A DNA stretch of 64,000 nucleotides, taken from Flavobacterium sp. ZT3R18 (lineage in GTDB: Bacteria > Bacteroidota > Bacteroidia > Flavobacteriales > Flavobacteriaceae). A program made the position numbers and the translations under genes. The DNA lies in the NCBI RefSeq assembly GCF_007097385.1, contig NZ_VJZS01000001.1:248001-312000 (forward strand), written 5' to 3'. Below are positions 1 to 7,465 of the stretch, piece by piece (within the stretch, counting starts at the first letter, position 1; each line of letters begins with the position of its first letter). Below the pieces are notes generated by a model. The model saw only the letters and a list, made by a program, of their open reading frames with translations. It did not search any database and was not told where the DNA came from.

Positions 1-390
1 TATGACCGCACCTTGCTCTTTTAGAAACGGAGTTTCATGAAAAAATTTAATGATGTCTTCTATTTCGTAGTACCCAACATATTTATTGCTTTCGTCTAAA
101 ATGGGAACTAAGTTGGCATGGTTTTTAGCAAAAACTTCTAAAACATCCAGCCAAATCATATTGGTTCTAACAAAGAAATGTTCGAGTGTAAATTTATAAT
201 CGATGACTTTTTTATCACTGTCAAAAGTTTCAATATCATCTGCAGCGATGCTTCCAATGTAAATTTCCTCTTCTATAACAGGAAAATGGGAGAAGTTTAA
301 ATCATCAAAAAAGTCTCGAACAGCTCCTATAGTTTCATGGCCGTCAATTGCTTTGTAGTCGTTCGTAACGTAATTTTTAATATCTGTCAT
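1..390 (-). CDS. CBS-domain protein (3' end beyond window)
   Basis: Translating the minus strand from the ATG at 390 gives an uninterrupted 130-residue frame that runs off the left edge. It begins MTDIKNYVTND and contains two stretches of CBS type: roughly residues 5-60 (HFPVIEE, IGSIAADDIE) and 75-125 (NLVPILDESNKYVGYYEIED). CBS pairs bind adenosine nucleotides and usually regulate a partner. The protein is small and has no visible membrane segment or attached enzyme domain, so it is probably a stand-alone cytoplasmic CBS-pair protein. It is divergent from pdxJ across a 115-bp gap; from memory, this CBS/pdxJ pairing is common in Flavobacteria, often with NAD kinase on the far side. The true C-terminus is not visible. 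Confidence 0.8.
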   Translation of the reverse strand, partial: MTDIKNYVTNDYKAIDGHETIGAVRDFFDDLNFSHFPVIEEEIYIGSIAADDIETFDSDKKVIDYKFTLEHFFVRTNMIWLDVLEVFAKNHANLVPILDESNKYVGYYEIEDIIKFFHETPFLKEQGAVI

Positions 391-456
391 AAATCTATCC
401 TCAATAATTGACGCAAAATAATCAAAAATATACAGAATCTGCTACCTTTTACTTTG

Positions 457-464
457 TATTTTTG
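457..464 (+). promoter_or_regulatory. Candidate -7 element for pdxJ
   Basis: TATTTTTG fits the Bacteroidota -7 consensus TAnnTTTG and lies about 42 bp before the pdxJ start. No clear TTG is present at the matching upstream distance, so the assignment rests on one half-site only. Confidence 0.3.
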
Positions 465-505
465 TCAAAATAAATTTAAAAATTATTCTTTTAATTCCTG
501 TTTCT

Positions 506-1219
506 ATGACAAAATTAAGCGTTAATATAAATAAAATTGCCACTTTGCGTAATGCCCGTGGTGGAAATGTGCCTGATTTACTTAAAGTGGCTGCTGATAT
601 CCAGAAATTTGGAGGTCAAGGAATCACTATTCATCCACGTCCAGACGAAAGACACATTCGGTATCAAGATGCTCGTGATTTAAAATCTATTGTGCATACC
701 GAATATAATATTGAGGGAAATCCAGAGCAGTCTTTTGTTGATTTAGTGCTCGAAATTAAGCCAACACAAGTAACTTTAGTTCCAGATGCGGTTGATGCGA
801 TTACCTCAAATGCAGGTTGGGATACCGTAAAACACGCTTCGTTTTTAACCGAAATTGTTCAGGAGTTTCAACGAAATGGAATTAGAACTTCAATATTTGT
901 AGATCCCGTTCTGGAAATGATTGAAGGAGCAAAGATAATTGGAACCGAAAGAATAGAATTGTACACCGAAGCCTTCGCCCATCAATACGGTTTAGGGAAT
1001 AAAAACGGAATTGATCCTTATGTAGCTTCGGCAGTTTTGGCCAATGAATTGGGATTGGGAATCAATGCAGGTCATGATTTAAGTTTGGATAATATTCAGT
1101 TTTTCAACCAAAACATACCGGGATTATTAGAGGTTTCTATTGGGCATGCTCTTATTTCTGAATCTATTTATTTAGGATTGGAAAATGTGGTAAATATGTA
1201 TTTGCAAAAATTAAAATAA
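506..1219 (+). CDS. pdxJ: Pyridoxine 5'-phosphate synthase
   Basis: PdxJ condenses 1-deoxyxylulose 5-phosphate with 3-amino-2-oxopropyl phosphate to make pyridoxine 5'-phosphate, the last ring-forming step of DXP-dependent vitamin B6 synthesis, in the cytosol. The 237-residue length is normal. Family segments are visible: the N-terminal LSVNINKIATLRNARGG, GGQGITIHPRPDERHI near residues 36-51, and the C-terminal ELGLGINAGHDLSLDN and EVSIGHALISESI phosphate-binding loops. It starts at the ATG at 506, which aligns with the usual family start. It stands alone on the plus strand after a short divergent gap from the CBS gene. No oddity is seen. Confidence 0.97.
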   Translation: MTKLSVNINKIATLRNARGGNVPDLLKVAADIQKFGGQGITIHPRPDERHIRYQDARDLKSIVHTEYNIEGNPEQSFVDLVLEIKPTQVTLVPDAVDAITSNAGWDTVKHASFLTEIVQEFQRNGIRTSIFVDPVLEMIEGAKIIGTERIELYTEAFAHQYGLGNKNGIDPYVASAVLANELGLGINAGHDLSLDNIQFFNQNIPGLLEVSIGHALISESIYLGLENVVNMYLQKLK

Positions 1220-1321
1220 GATTTTTGATTTAAAATTGCTTCGCCAGTTCGCCTTTCAGGCTCGGGTTACGAATGATGGTTTAAGATTTTTTATAGACAT
1301 CATCTTCAAATCTAAAAGTAT

Positions 1322-1350
1322 AATGCTCTACTCAAAAAACAGAAAGTTCT
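1322..1350 (+). repeat. Partial duplicate of the hydrolase 5' end
   Basis: The stretch beginning ATGCTCTACTCAAAAA at 1323 repeats, with one indel and substitutions, the first codons of the hydrolase gene at 1427 (ATGCTCTACTCAAAAATAG, then AAGGTTC). It quickly loses the frame, so it is a broken direct repeat of a gene start. Low-complexity AAATCTAAAATC units lie between the two copies. Confidence 0.6.
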
Positions 1351-1426
1351 AATATGATTAATGATTTTGGAATGTAGAATTTTAAATCTAAAATCTAAAA
1401 TCTGCAATCTAAAATCTAAGATAAAA

Positions 1427-2188
1427 ATGCTCTACTCAAAAATAGAAGGTTCAGGTAAACCGCTAATAATTCTTCACGGATTTCTCGGAATGTCCGATAA
1501 CTGGAAATCGCTCGGAACACAATTTGCTGCCAATGGTTTTCAGGTGCATTTATTGGATTTAAGAAATCATGGACGTAGTTTTCATTCAGATGAATTTAGT
1601 TATGAAATCATGGTTCAGGATGTTTACGACTATTGTCAAGAAAATAATCTTACTTCTATTAATGTAATAGGACATTCTATGGGAGGGAAAGTAGCAATGC
1701 TTTTGGCAACGACACATCCGGAATTAGTAGATCAATTAATTGTTGCTGATATTGGGCCTAAATTTTATGCACCGCACCATCAGGATATTTTGGCGGGATT
1801 AAATGCGGTTGATTTTTCAATCAAACCTAGTCGTGCTGAGGTGGAGGAAATTATGAAGAATTACATTCCTGATTTTGGAATACGTCAATTTTTGATGAAA
1901 AGTCTATACTGGCAAGAGCCGGGGCAATTGGCCTTCCGATTTAATTTGAATGTTTTTAATGATAAAGTAGATCAAATTGGCAAAGCGTTAGGAGCGGGTC
2001 TAGTTTTCGAAAATCCAACGCTTTTTATTCGTGGAGGAAGTTCTAATTATATTTTGGACAGCGATTTTGAGAACATAAAAAAACATTTTCCGAACTCAAA
2101 AATAGAAACCATTCCTAATGTAGGTCATTGGCTTCATGCAGAAAACCCTACACTATTTTATGAATTAGTTAGTGCTTTTTTAAAATAA
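1427..2188 (+). CDS. Alpha/beta-fold hydrolase (YbfF-like esterase)
   Basis: A cytoplasmic alpha/beta hydrolase of about 253 residues. The oxyanion segment LHGFLGMSDNW, the nucleophile elbow GHSMGG (Ser about residue 84) and the terminal VGHWLHAE histidine form a complete catalytic set; the acid is probably the Asp in the NYILDSD region. The pattern matches the YbfF/acyl esterase group, but the natural substrate cannot be read from sequence. The reading frame is open from 1361, but those 22 extra codons are made of AAATCTAAAATC intergenic repeats, so the ATG at 1427 is chosen. It follows pdxJ on the same strand after about 200 bp of repeat-rich sequence. Confidence 0.85.
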   Translation: MLYSKIEGSGKPLIILHGFLGMSDNWKSLGTQFAANGFQVHLLDLRNHGRSFHSDEFSYEIMVQDVYDYCQENNLTSINVIGHSMGGKVAMLLATTHPELVDQLIVADIGPKFYAPHHQDILAGLNAVDFSIKPSRAEVEEIMKNYIPDFGIRQFLMKSLYWQEPGQLAFRFNLNVFNDKVDQIGKALGAGLVFENPTLFIRGGSSNYILDSDFENIKKHFPNSKIETIPNVGHWLHAENPTLFYELVSAFLK

Positions 2189-2244
2189 AATAAAATGGAA
2201 TAATTTTTTTACTATATTTAGTGAAATTTTAAAAGAACACGTTT

Positions 2245-2589
2245 ATGAATTTACTAATTAGAATTATTGTTACAGCAGGTTTGGTTTTTGGGATAGCTCA
2301 TTTTTTGCCCGGTGTTCATGTTGCAGGGCCAGCTACGGCAATGGTAGTTGCTGTTGTTTTAGGATTGCTTAATATTTTTATAAAACCTATAATGGTATTG
2401 CTAACCTTACCTTTTACAATCGTTACTTTAGGGTTGTTTTTATTGGTTGTAAATGCAATAATCATTTTATTGTGTACTAAGATTGTCGGTGGTTTTACCG
2501 TTGATACTTTTTGGATTGCAATGATTTTTAGTGTTGTTTTATCCCTTTGTCAATCGATTATCTTCTCAATTATAGGCAACGATAAGTAG
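2245..2589 (+). CDS. Small membrane protein, phage-holin-4-like (YvlD family)
   Basis: A 114-residue, very hydrophobic protein with about four predicted membrane spans: LLIRIIVTAGLVFGIAHFLP, the ATAMVVAVVLGLLNIFIKP segment, the LPFTIVTLGLFLLVVNAIII segment and a C-terminal span. The layout, including NIFIKPIM and TLPFTIVTLGLFLLVVNA, is that of Pfam Phage_holin_4_2, usually annotated YvlD-like or 'phage holin family'. These are chromosomal inner-membrane proteins of uncertain role and do not indicate a prophage. No neighbouring lysis or phage gene is present. Confidence 0.85.
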   Translation: MNLLIRIIVTAGLVFGIAHFLPGVHVAGPATAMVVAVVLGLLNIFIKPIMVLLTLPFTIVTLGLFLLVVNAIIILLCTKIVGGFTVDTFWIAMIFSVVLSLCQSIIFSIIGNDK

Positions 2590-2668
2590 TGTTAAATTAG
2601 TTCTAAAGTTGCTGTACATATTTCAACACTAAAGCTGAATGATATAACTTTGTTCTAAGTTTTAATCG

Positions 2669-3043
2669 ATGAATAAAAAAATCTACATATTTCTACTAGC
2701 TGTATTTGGTTTCTTAATGATACCAAATACAGCTTTTGCTTGTGGTAATAGTTATTCTAAAAAAGCTGCTTGTAAAAAAGAAGTCTCTTCAAAACAAGAA
2801 ACAAAAGATTGTTGTGATTCCCATAACAATCAAAACGGTAAACGACACCATGGTTGTGGCGGAAAATGTGGTCATTCGAATTGTAATATCTCTTCCGTAC
2901 AAATTGCCGTTATTGCTCCTTATGTAGCAGGAATAAATACCAAAGCACTCTTTTTTTATGAAAAAGAAGAAGGTTTTGATGATTTGAAAACCACCATTTC
3001 TTCCGGTTTTCAATCACTTTGGCTCATTCCTAAAATAGGCTAA
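2669..3043 (+). CDS. Exported Cys/His-rich protein, possible metal binder
   Basis: A 124-residue protein with a signal peptide (residues 1-24, ending AFA before Cys). The next 50 residues are rich in Cys, His and Lys: CGNSYSKKAACKK, CCDSH, RHHGCGGKCGHSNC. This composition suggests metal binding in the periplasm or at the outer membrane. The Cys after AFA could be a lipobox position, but the context (TAFAC) is a weak one. The C-terminal half has no recognisable domain. It is the first plus-strand gene before the copper genes and I infer that it belongs to that locus; the 150-bp gap to the next gene leaves this open. Confidence 0.6.
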   Translation: MNKKIYIFLLAVFGFLMIPNTAFACGNSYSKKAACKKEVSSKQETKDCCDSHNNQNGKRHHGCGGKCGHSNCNISSVQIAVIAPYVAGINTKALFFYEKEEGFDDLKTTISSGFQSLWLIPKIG

Positions 3044-3192
3044 ATTCAATTTTGACAGCCATTGGTATGTCAAATTCTAAGCAGATATTGCTTTAAATCT
3101 TCATTCATATAAGTTTCAATTGTTCGAATATAGTTTCAATACTATAGTTTGACTGTTGCTTTACTTATTCATTTTAAAAAAAATAGAACACC

Positions 3193-4038
3193 ATGAATTC
3201 ATTAAAAAAAATAATGATGGTAGCATTAATAGTACTTGCTATCACACAATCAAACGCACAAATAAAGAATGCTAAAACAGATATTGTAAAGGTATATGGT
3301 AGTTGCGGTATGTGTAAATCTAAAATTGATAAAGCGGGAAGCCTAAAAAATATAGCCCAAGTAGATTGGAATAAAGAGACCAAAATGGCTACCCTTTCCT
3401 ATGATGCAACTAAAACCAATCCAGAAGAAATCTTAAAAAGAATTGCATTGGCAGGTTATGATAGTGATGTGTTTCTTGCTCCAGACAAGGCGTATTCGAG
3501 TCTTGATGATTGTTGTCAATATGATAGGGAAGCTAAAGTTGCAGTAAAAGCAGAACGCAAAATCGAGATGGCAGGAATGACAGTCTCTAATTCTACTTCG
3601 GTTACTCAAAATCAAGAAATAAACGAACTGCAATCTGTTTTTGAGAGCTATTTTTTATTAAAAGAGGCTTTAATAAAAAGCGATAGTCAATTAGCCGTAG
3701 CAAAATCACAGGAGTTGCTTACCGCTATTACTGCGGTAAAAATGGAAACTTTAACTACAGATGTTCATATGGTTTGGATGAAGGTGTTGAATGGTTTAAC
3801 CGCTGACGCAAAAAGTATTTCGGCCACAAAGGACATAAAAAAACAACGGGATTCTTTTAAATTATTATCTAAAAACACCTATGAATTGATAAAAGTGTCA
3901 AAGTTATCTGAACCCGTTTATTATGAGTATTGTCCTATGGCAGATGCGAGTTGGCTGAGTAAAGAGAGTGCAATTAAGAATCCTTATTATGGTTCACAAA
4001 TGTTGAGTTGTGGTAAAGTGATGGAAACAATTAAATAG
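3193..4038 (+). CDS. Periplasmic HMA-domain / DUF3347 copper-binding protein
   Basis: A 281-residue exported protein. Residues 1-22 are a signal peptide ending SNAQ. Residues 28-95 form a heavy-metal-associated domain with the soft-metal motif GSCGMCKSKID. The C-terminal part (about 130-281) looks like DUF3347: a helical region with SVFESYFLLKEALIKSD, then VYYEYCPMADASWL and a terminal NPYYGSQMLSCGKV, with Cys and Met suited to Cu(I). DUF3347 domains are known at the C-terminus of CusB-like proteins and as stand-alone periplasmic proteins. It ends one base before the oxidase start, so the two are almost certainly co-transcribed and translationally coupled. Confidence 0.85.
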   Translation: MNSLKKIMMVALIVLAITQSNAQIKNAKTDIVKVYGSCGMCKSKIDKAGSLKNIAQVDWNKETKMATLSYDATKTNPEEILKRIALAGYDSDVFLAPDKAYSSLDDCCQYDREAKVAVKAERKIEMAGMTVSNSTSVTQNQEINELQSVFESYFLLKEALIKSDSQLAVAKSQELLTAITAVKMETLTTDVHMVWMKVLNGLTADAKSISATKDIKKQRDSFKLLSKNTYELIKVSKLSEPVYYEYCPMADASWLSKESAIKNPYYGSQMLSCGKVMETIK

Positions 4039-4039
4039 C

Positions 4040-6298
4040 ATGGGTAATTTTAAAACATTAATTCTAGTACTCTTTGCTGGATTGTCTGTACATGCACAGA
4101 AAATTGTCCGTTACGATTTATACGTTCGGGATACGATTGTGAATTTTACGGGCAAACCCAAAAGAGCCATTGCGGTAAACGGTCAAATTCCGATGCCGAC
4201 CTTGACTTTTACCGAAGGAGATATTGCCGAAATTTATGTGCACAACGAATTAGAGGAAGATACGTCTTTGCATTGGCACGGTTTGTTTTTGCCGAATAAA
4301 GAAGATGGTGTGCCCAATTTGACACAAATGCCAATACAACCGCATACGATTCACAAATACACCTTTCCGATAATCCAACACGGAACACATTGGTACCATA
4401 GCCATACTGGTTTGCAGGAGCAAATTGGGATGTATGGGTCAATGATTTTGAATAAAAAAGTTCCTTCTCCTTTGGATAGGACAGGGGCTGAGGTTTCAAC
4501 ATTTCGAAAAGGAATTGATGATTTGCCAACTGTACCGATAATTTTAAGTGAATGGACAGACATGAACCCTGATAATGTGCATCGATTGTTGCATAATGCA
4601 TCCGATTGGTTTGCAATCAAGAAAGGAACCACTCAAAGTTATTCGGAAGCCGTAAAGGCAGGGCATTTCAAAACTAAAGTGACCAATGAATGGAAACGAA
4701 TGAACGCCATGGATGTTAGCGATGTATATTATGACAAATTCTTGATCAACGGAAAAAACGAATCAATAGCTCACGGTTTTAACCGTGGGGATAAAGTCCG
4801 TTTGCGAATTTCAAACGGAGGGGCATCGACCAATTTTTGGTTAACCTATGCGGGTGGAAAAATAACGGTGGTTGCCAATGATGGGAATGATGTAGAGCCC
4901 GTAGCAGTAGATCGGTTGCTGATTGCCGTTTCGGAAACGTATGATGTAGTAGTGACTATTCCTGCGGATAAAACAGCCTATGAATTTTTGGCAACAGCCG
5001 AAGATCGCACAAAATCAACTTCATTGTATATTGGCAATGGCATCAAACAACTAGCAGAACCTTTGTCAAAATTGAAATATTTTGAAGGGATGAAAATGAT
5101 GAACGATATGATGAAAATGAATGGCGATTTAGATGATATGGGGATGAGCATGAGTCTGAATCAAATGGATATGAATGTAGTGATGTATCCTGAAATTACT
5201 GGAGAAGCGAAAATAGAGAATAGAAAAAAGAAAAAAGAAGAGAAAATAAATCAAGATAATTACAACAGCAACAAACTTTCAGATATCACAACCTTAAATT
5301 ATGCCATGCTCAAATCTCCGACCAAAACTACACTTCCAAAAGGCGTAGCTGTAAAAGAATTGCGTTTTGAACTTACCGGAAATATGAACCGCTACGTTTG
5401 GAGTCTGGACAACAAAGTAGTTTCGGAAACAGATAAAATCCTAATCAAAAAAGGGGAGAATGTTCGTGTTGTATTGTACAATGGTTCGATGATGCGACAT
5501 CCAATGCATTTGCACGGTCACGATTTTAGATTGCTAAATGGTCAAGGCGATTATGCACCTCTGAAAAACATTGTTGATATTATGCCAATGGAAACCGATA
5601 CTCTGGAGTTTAATGCAAATGTAGATGGAGATTGGTTTTTTCACTGTCACATTTTATATCACATGATGAGCGGAATGGGTAGAGTTTTTAGCTATGAAAA
5701 GCAAGCGCCAAATCCATTAATTCCAAATCCGAAATTGGCACAACGCAAGTTATTTGCTGATGATAGAATGTTTCATTTTATGGTCGAAAATGATTTTGCG
5801 ACCAACGGAAATGATGGCGAAGCAATGTATCAGAGCACGCGTTGGAGCATTGGTACCGAATGGAGATTGGGGTACAATGACATGCATGGATACGAAATAG
5901 AAACCCATATTGGGCGATATATTGGTAAAATGCAATGGTTAATGCCTTTTGTAGGTTTTGATTGGAGGTACAGAAGAATGGGCATGGACGAACACGAACA
6001 AAATCTTTTCGGGCAAACGGATACTAAGGACAATCGAGCCGTTTTTAGTGCGGGTGTAAATTATACTTTACCGCTGCTAATTATAGCGCAGGTTGAAGTT
6101 TTTACTGATGGAAATGTGCGCTTGCAATTGGAACGAAAAGATATTCCGGTTTCAAAAAGATTGCGAATGAGTTTGATGTGGAATACCGACAAAGAATACA
6201 TGGCGGGTCTGAGATTCATTGTCAAACGAAATTTTGGGATTACTACACATTATGATAGTGATATGGGAATGGGATTTGGAGCGAGTTTGAATTATTAG
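4040..6298 (+). CDS. Multicopper oxidase (CopA/CueO-like) with C-terminal outer-membrane-like domain
   Basis: Exported oxidase (signal peptide 1-19, ending VHAQ) expected to oxidise Cu(I) to Cu(II) in the periplasm. All four copper-ligand motifs are present: HWHG (about 78-81), HGTHWYHSHTG (about 114-124), HPMHLHGHDF (about 487) and HCHILYHMMSGM (about 534). A Met-rich insertion (MKMMNDMMKMNGDLDDMGMSM, near 350-375) is typical of Cu(I)-handling oxidases. About 180 residues follow the last cupredoxin motif. They alternate aromatic and polar residues (WRLGYNDMHGYEIETHIGRY, MPFVGFDWRYRR, MGFGASLNY) like a CopB-type beta-barrel strand set, so the 752-residue length is longer than a plain oxidase. 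It is preceded by the HMA/DUF3347 gene with a 1-bp gap. Confidence 0.92.
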   Translation: MGNFKTLILVLFAGLSVHAQKIVRYDLYVRDTIVNFTGKPKRAIAVNGQIPMPTLTFTEGDIAEIYVHNELEEDTSLHWHGLFLPNKEDGVPNLTQMPIQPHTIHKYTFPIIQHGTHWYHSHTGLQEQIGMYGSMILNKKVPSPLDRTGAEVSTFRKGIDDLPTVPIILSEWTDMNPDNVHRLLHNASDWFAIKKGTTQSYSEAVKAGHFKTKVTNEWKRMNAMDVSDVYYDKFLINGKNESIAHGFNRGDKVRLRISNGGASTNFWLTYAGGKITVVANDGNDVEPVAVDRLLIAVSETYDVVVTIPADKTAYEFLATAEDRTKSTSLYIGNGIKQLAEPLSKLKYFEGMKMMNDMMKMNGDLDDMGMSMSLNQMDMNVVMYPEITGEAKIENRKKKKEEKINQDNYNSNKLSDITTLNYAMLKSPTKTTLPKGVAVKELRFELTGNMNRYVWSLDNKVVSETDKILIKKGENVRVVLYNGSMMRHPMHLHGHDFRLLNGQGDYAPLKNIVDIMPMETDTLEFNANVDGDWFFHCHILYHMMSGMGRVFSYEKQAPNPLIPNPKLAQRKLFADDRMFHFMVENDFATNGNDGEAMYQSTRWSIGTEWRLGYNDMHGYEIETHIGRYIGKMQWLMPFVGFDWRYRRMGMDEHEQNLFGQTDTKDNRAVFSAGVNYTLPLLIIAQVEVFTDGNVRLQLERKDIPVSKRLRMSLMWNTDKEYMAGLRFIVKRNFGITTHYDSDMGMGFGASLNY

Positions 6299-6392
6299 AG
6301 AAGCCTAATTATAAATAAAATGTTAAATCCAAAGCAGTAGATTTCTAATACGGATTCTGGGTTTAATGTAATTTAGTTTAATAAGAATACGA

Positions 6393-6953
6393 ATGAAAGT
6401 GTACATCAAAAATATGGTCTGTAATCGTTGCATAATGGCGGTGAAGTCTGAGTTTGAAAAAATTGGAATTCATCCCGTTGAGATTGAATTAGGTCAAGTC
6501 GAACTTTTGGATCATTGGAAGGAAGAAGACAAAGTAATTTTAAGTAAAAGATTAAATGAGCTTGGTTTCGAAGTATTGGAGGATAAGACTATTGTTACCG
6601 TCGAAAGAATCAAAAACCAAATCGTAACTTTAGTCCACCATCAAGATTTAGATTTAAAAACTAATTTGTCCCATTATTTGGCGACTCATTTAGGTCAAGA
6701 ATACAACGTCCTAAGTACTTTGTTCTCTGAAGTTGAAGCAATAACCATAGAGCATTATTTCATCATTCAGAAAATAGAGAAAGTCAAAGAATTGTTGCGT
6801 TATAACGAATTGTCATTAAGTGAAATTGCTTTCAAAATGAATTACAGCGATGTGGCGCATTTGAGTAATCAGTTTAAGAAAATGACTGGAATGACTCCAA
6901 CGAATTTCAAAAAAGCACTTGAAATCAAAAGAAATCAGATTGACAGTTTATAA
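6393..6953 (+). CDS. AraC-type regulator with N-terminal HMA-like domain
   Basis: A 186-residue cytoplasmic protein. The first ~65 residues resemble a short HMA ferredoxin fold with a CxxC pair (MVCNRCIMAVKSEFEKIGI), a plausible Cu(I) sensor site. The remainder is an AraC/XylS DNA-binding domain: KVKELLRYNELSLSEIAFKMNYSDVAHLSNQFKKMTGMTPTNFKK is the canonical double helix-turn-helix with the SNQFKK recognition pattern. It sits between the oxidase and the HMBD protein, so local control of the copper genes is a reasonable inference. I see no operator to support it. Such fusions are found in other Bacteroidota as far as I know, and metal binding has not been shown here. Confidence 0.82.
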   Translation: MKVYIKNMVCNRCIMAVKSEFEKIGIHPVEIELGQVELLDHWKEEDKVILSKRLNELGFEVLEDKTIVTVERIKNQIVTLVHHQDLDLKTNLSHYLATHLGQEYNVLSTLFSEVEAITIEHYFIIQKIEKVKELLRYNELSLSEIAFKMNYSDVAHLSNQFKKMTGMTPTNFKKALEIKRNQIDSL

Positions 6954-7055
6954 ATTTTACAAATCATTTTGAAAATTCTACAAGAGTAGAAACGCATTTT
7001 TCCCGAACTTTGAATAGTTCAAATTATTATAAATTAATCCTATAAATAAATAGAA

Positions 7056-7412
7056 ATGAAAACATTAATTATCATATTGACAGCATTATTTGCTATTGGT
7101 ACAACCGTATCAGCTCAAACTAAAACTGCAACTCCCCAAAAAGAAGTTCAGAAAACAATGTACACTTGTCCCATGCACCCCAAAGTAATGAGTGACAAAA
7201 AAGGAGAATGCCCTAAATGCGGAATGGACTTGGTAGCAAGCAAAGTATCCGTGCACAATCCAGCTGTAAAAGGAAGTCAAACGTCTACTGTAGTAAAAAC
7301 AAAATATGTTTGCACAATGGATGGTTCTACATCTGATAAACCAGGGAAATGTCCTAAATGTGGAATGAAAATGACGGAAAAAAAGATTGATGAGAAAGTA
7401 ATAAAGCACTAA
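7056..7412 (+). CDS. Exported protein with two heavy-metal-binding (HMBD) motifs
   Basis: A 118-residue protein with a signal peptide (1-21, ending VSAQ) followed by two copies of the short HMBD module: YTCPMHPKVMSDKKGECPKCGMDLV (written here as CPMHP...CPKCGMDL) at about 35-60 and a divergent YVCTMDGSTSDKPGKCPKCGMKM at about 86-110. These Cys/Met/His motifs bind soft metals such as Cu(I) and also occur at the N-terminus of the ATPase encoded next. It probably acts as a periplasmic copper carrier or buffer. It is separated from copA by a hairpin terminator, so the two may be independently expressed. Confidence 0.8.
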   Translation: MKTLIIILTALFAIGTTVSAQTKTATPQKEVQKTMYTCPMHPKVMSDKKGECPKCGMDLVASKVSVHNPAVKGSQTSTVVKTKYVCTMDGSTSDKPGKCPKCGMKMTEKKIDEKVIKH

Positions 7413-7422
7413 ATAATATTTT

Positions 7423-7454
7423 AAAAGCCTTGTGATTTTGCAAGGCTTTTTTTT
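7423..7454 (+). terminator. Rho-independent terminator after the HMBD gene
   Basis: Stem AAAAGCCTTG / CAAGGCTTTT (10 bp) with an 8-base loop and a run of T. It ends 12 bp before the copA start and could also modulate read-through into copA. Confidence 0.85.
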
Positions 7455-7465
7455 AAACAAAAATC

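Noticed and set aside
2245..2589. Holin-like gene as a sign of a prophage
   Set aside because: YvlD-type membrane proteins carry the holin family name, but no phage gene is nearby.
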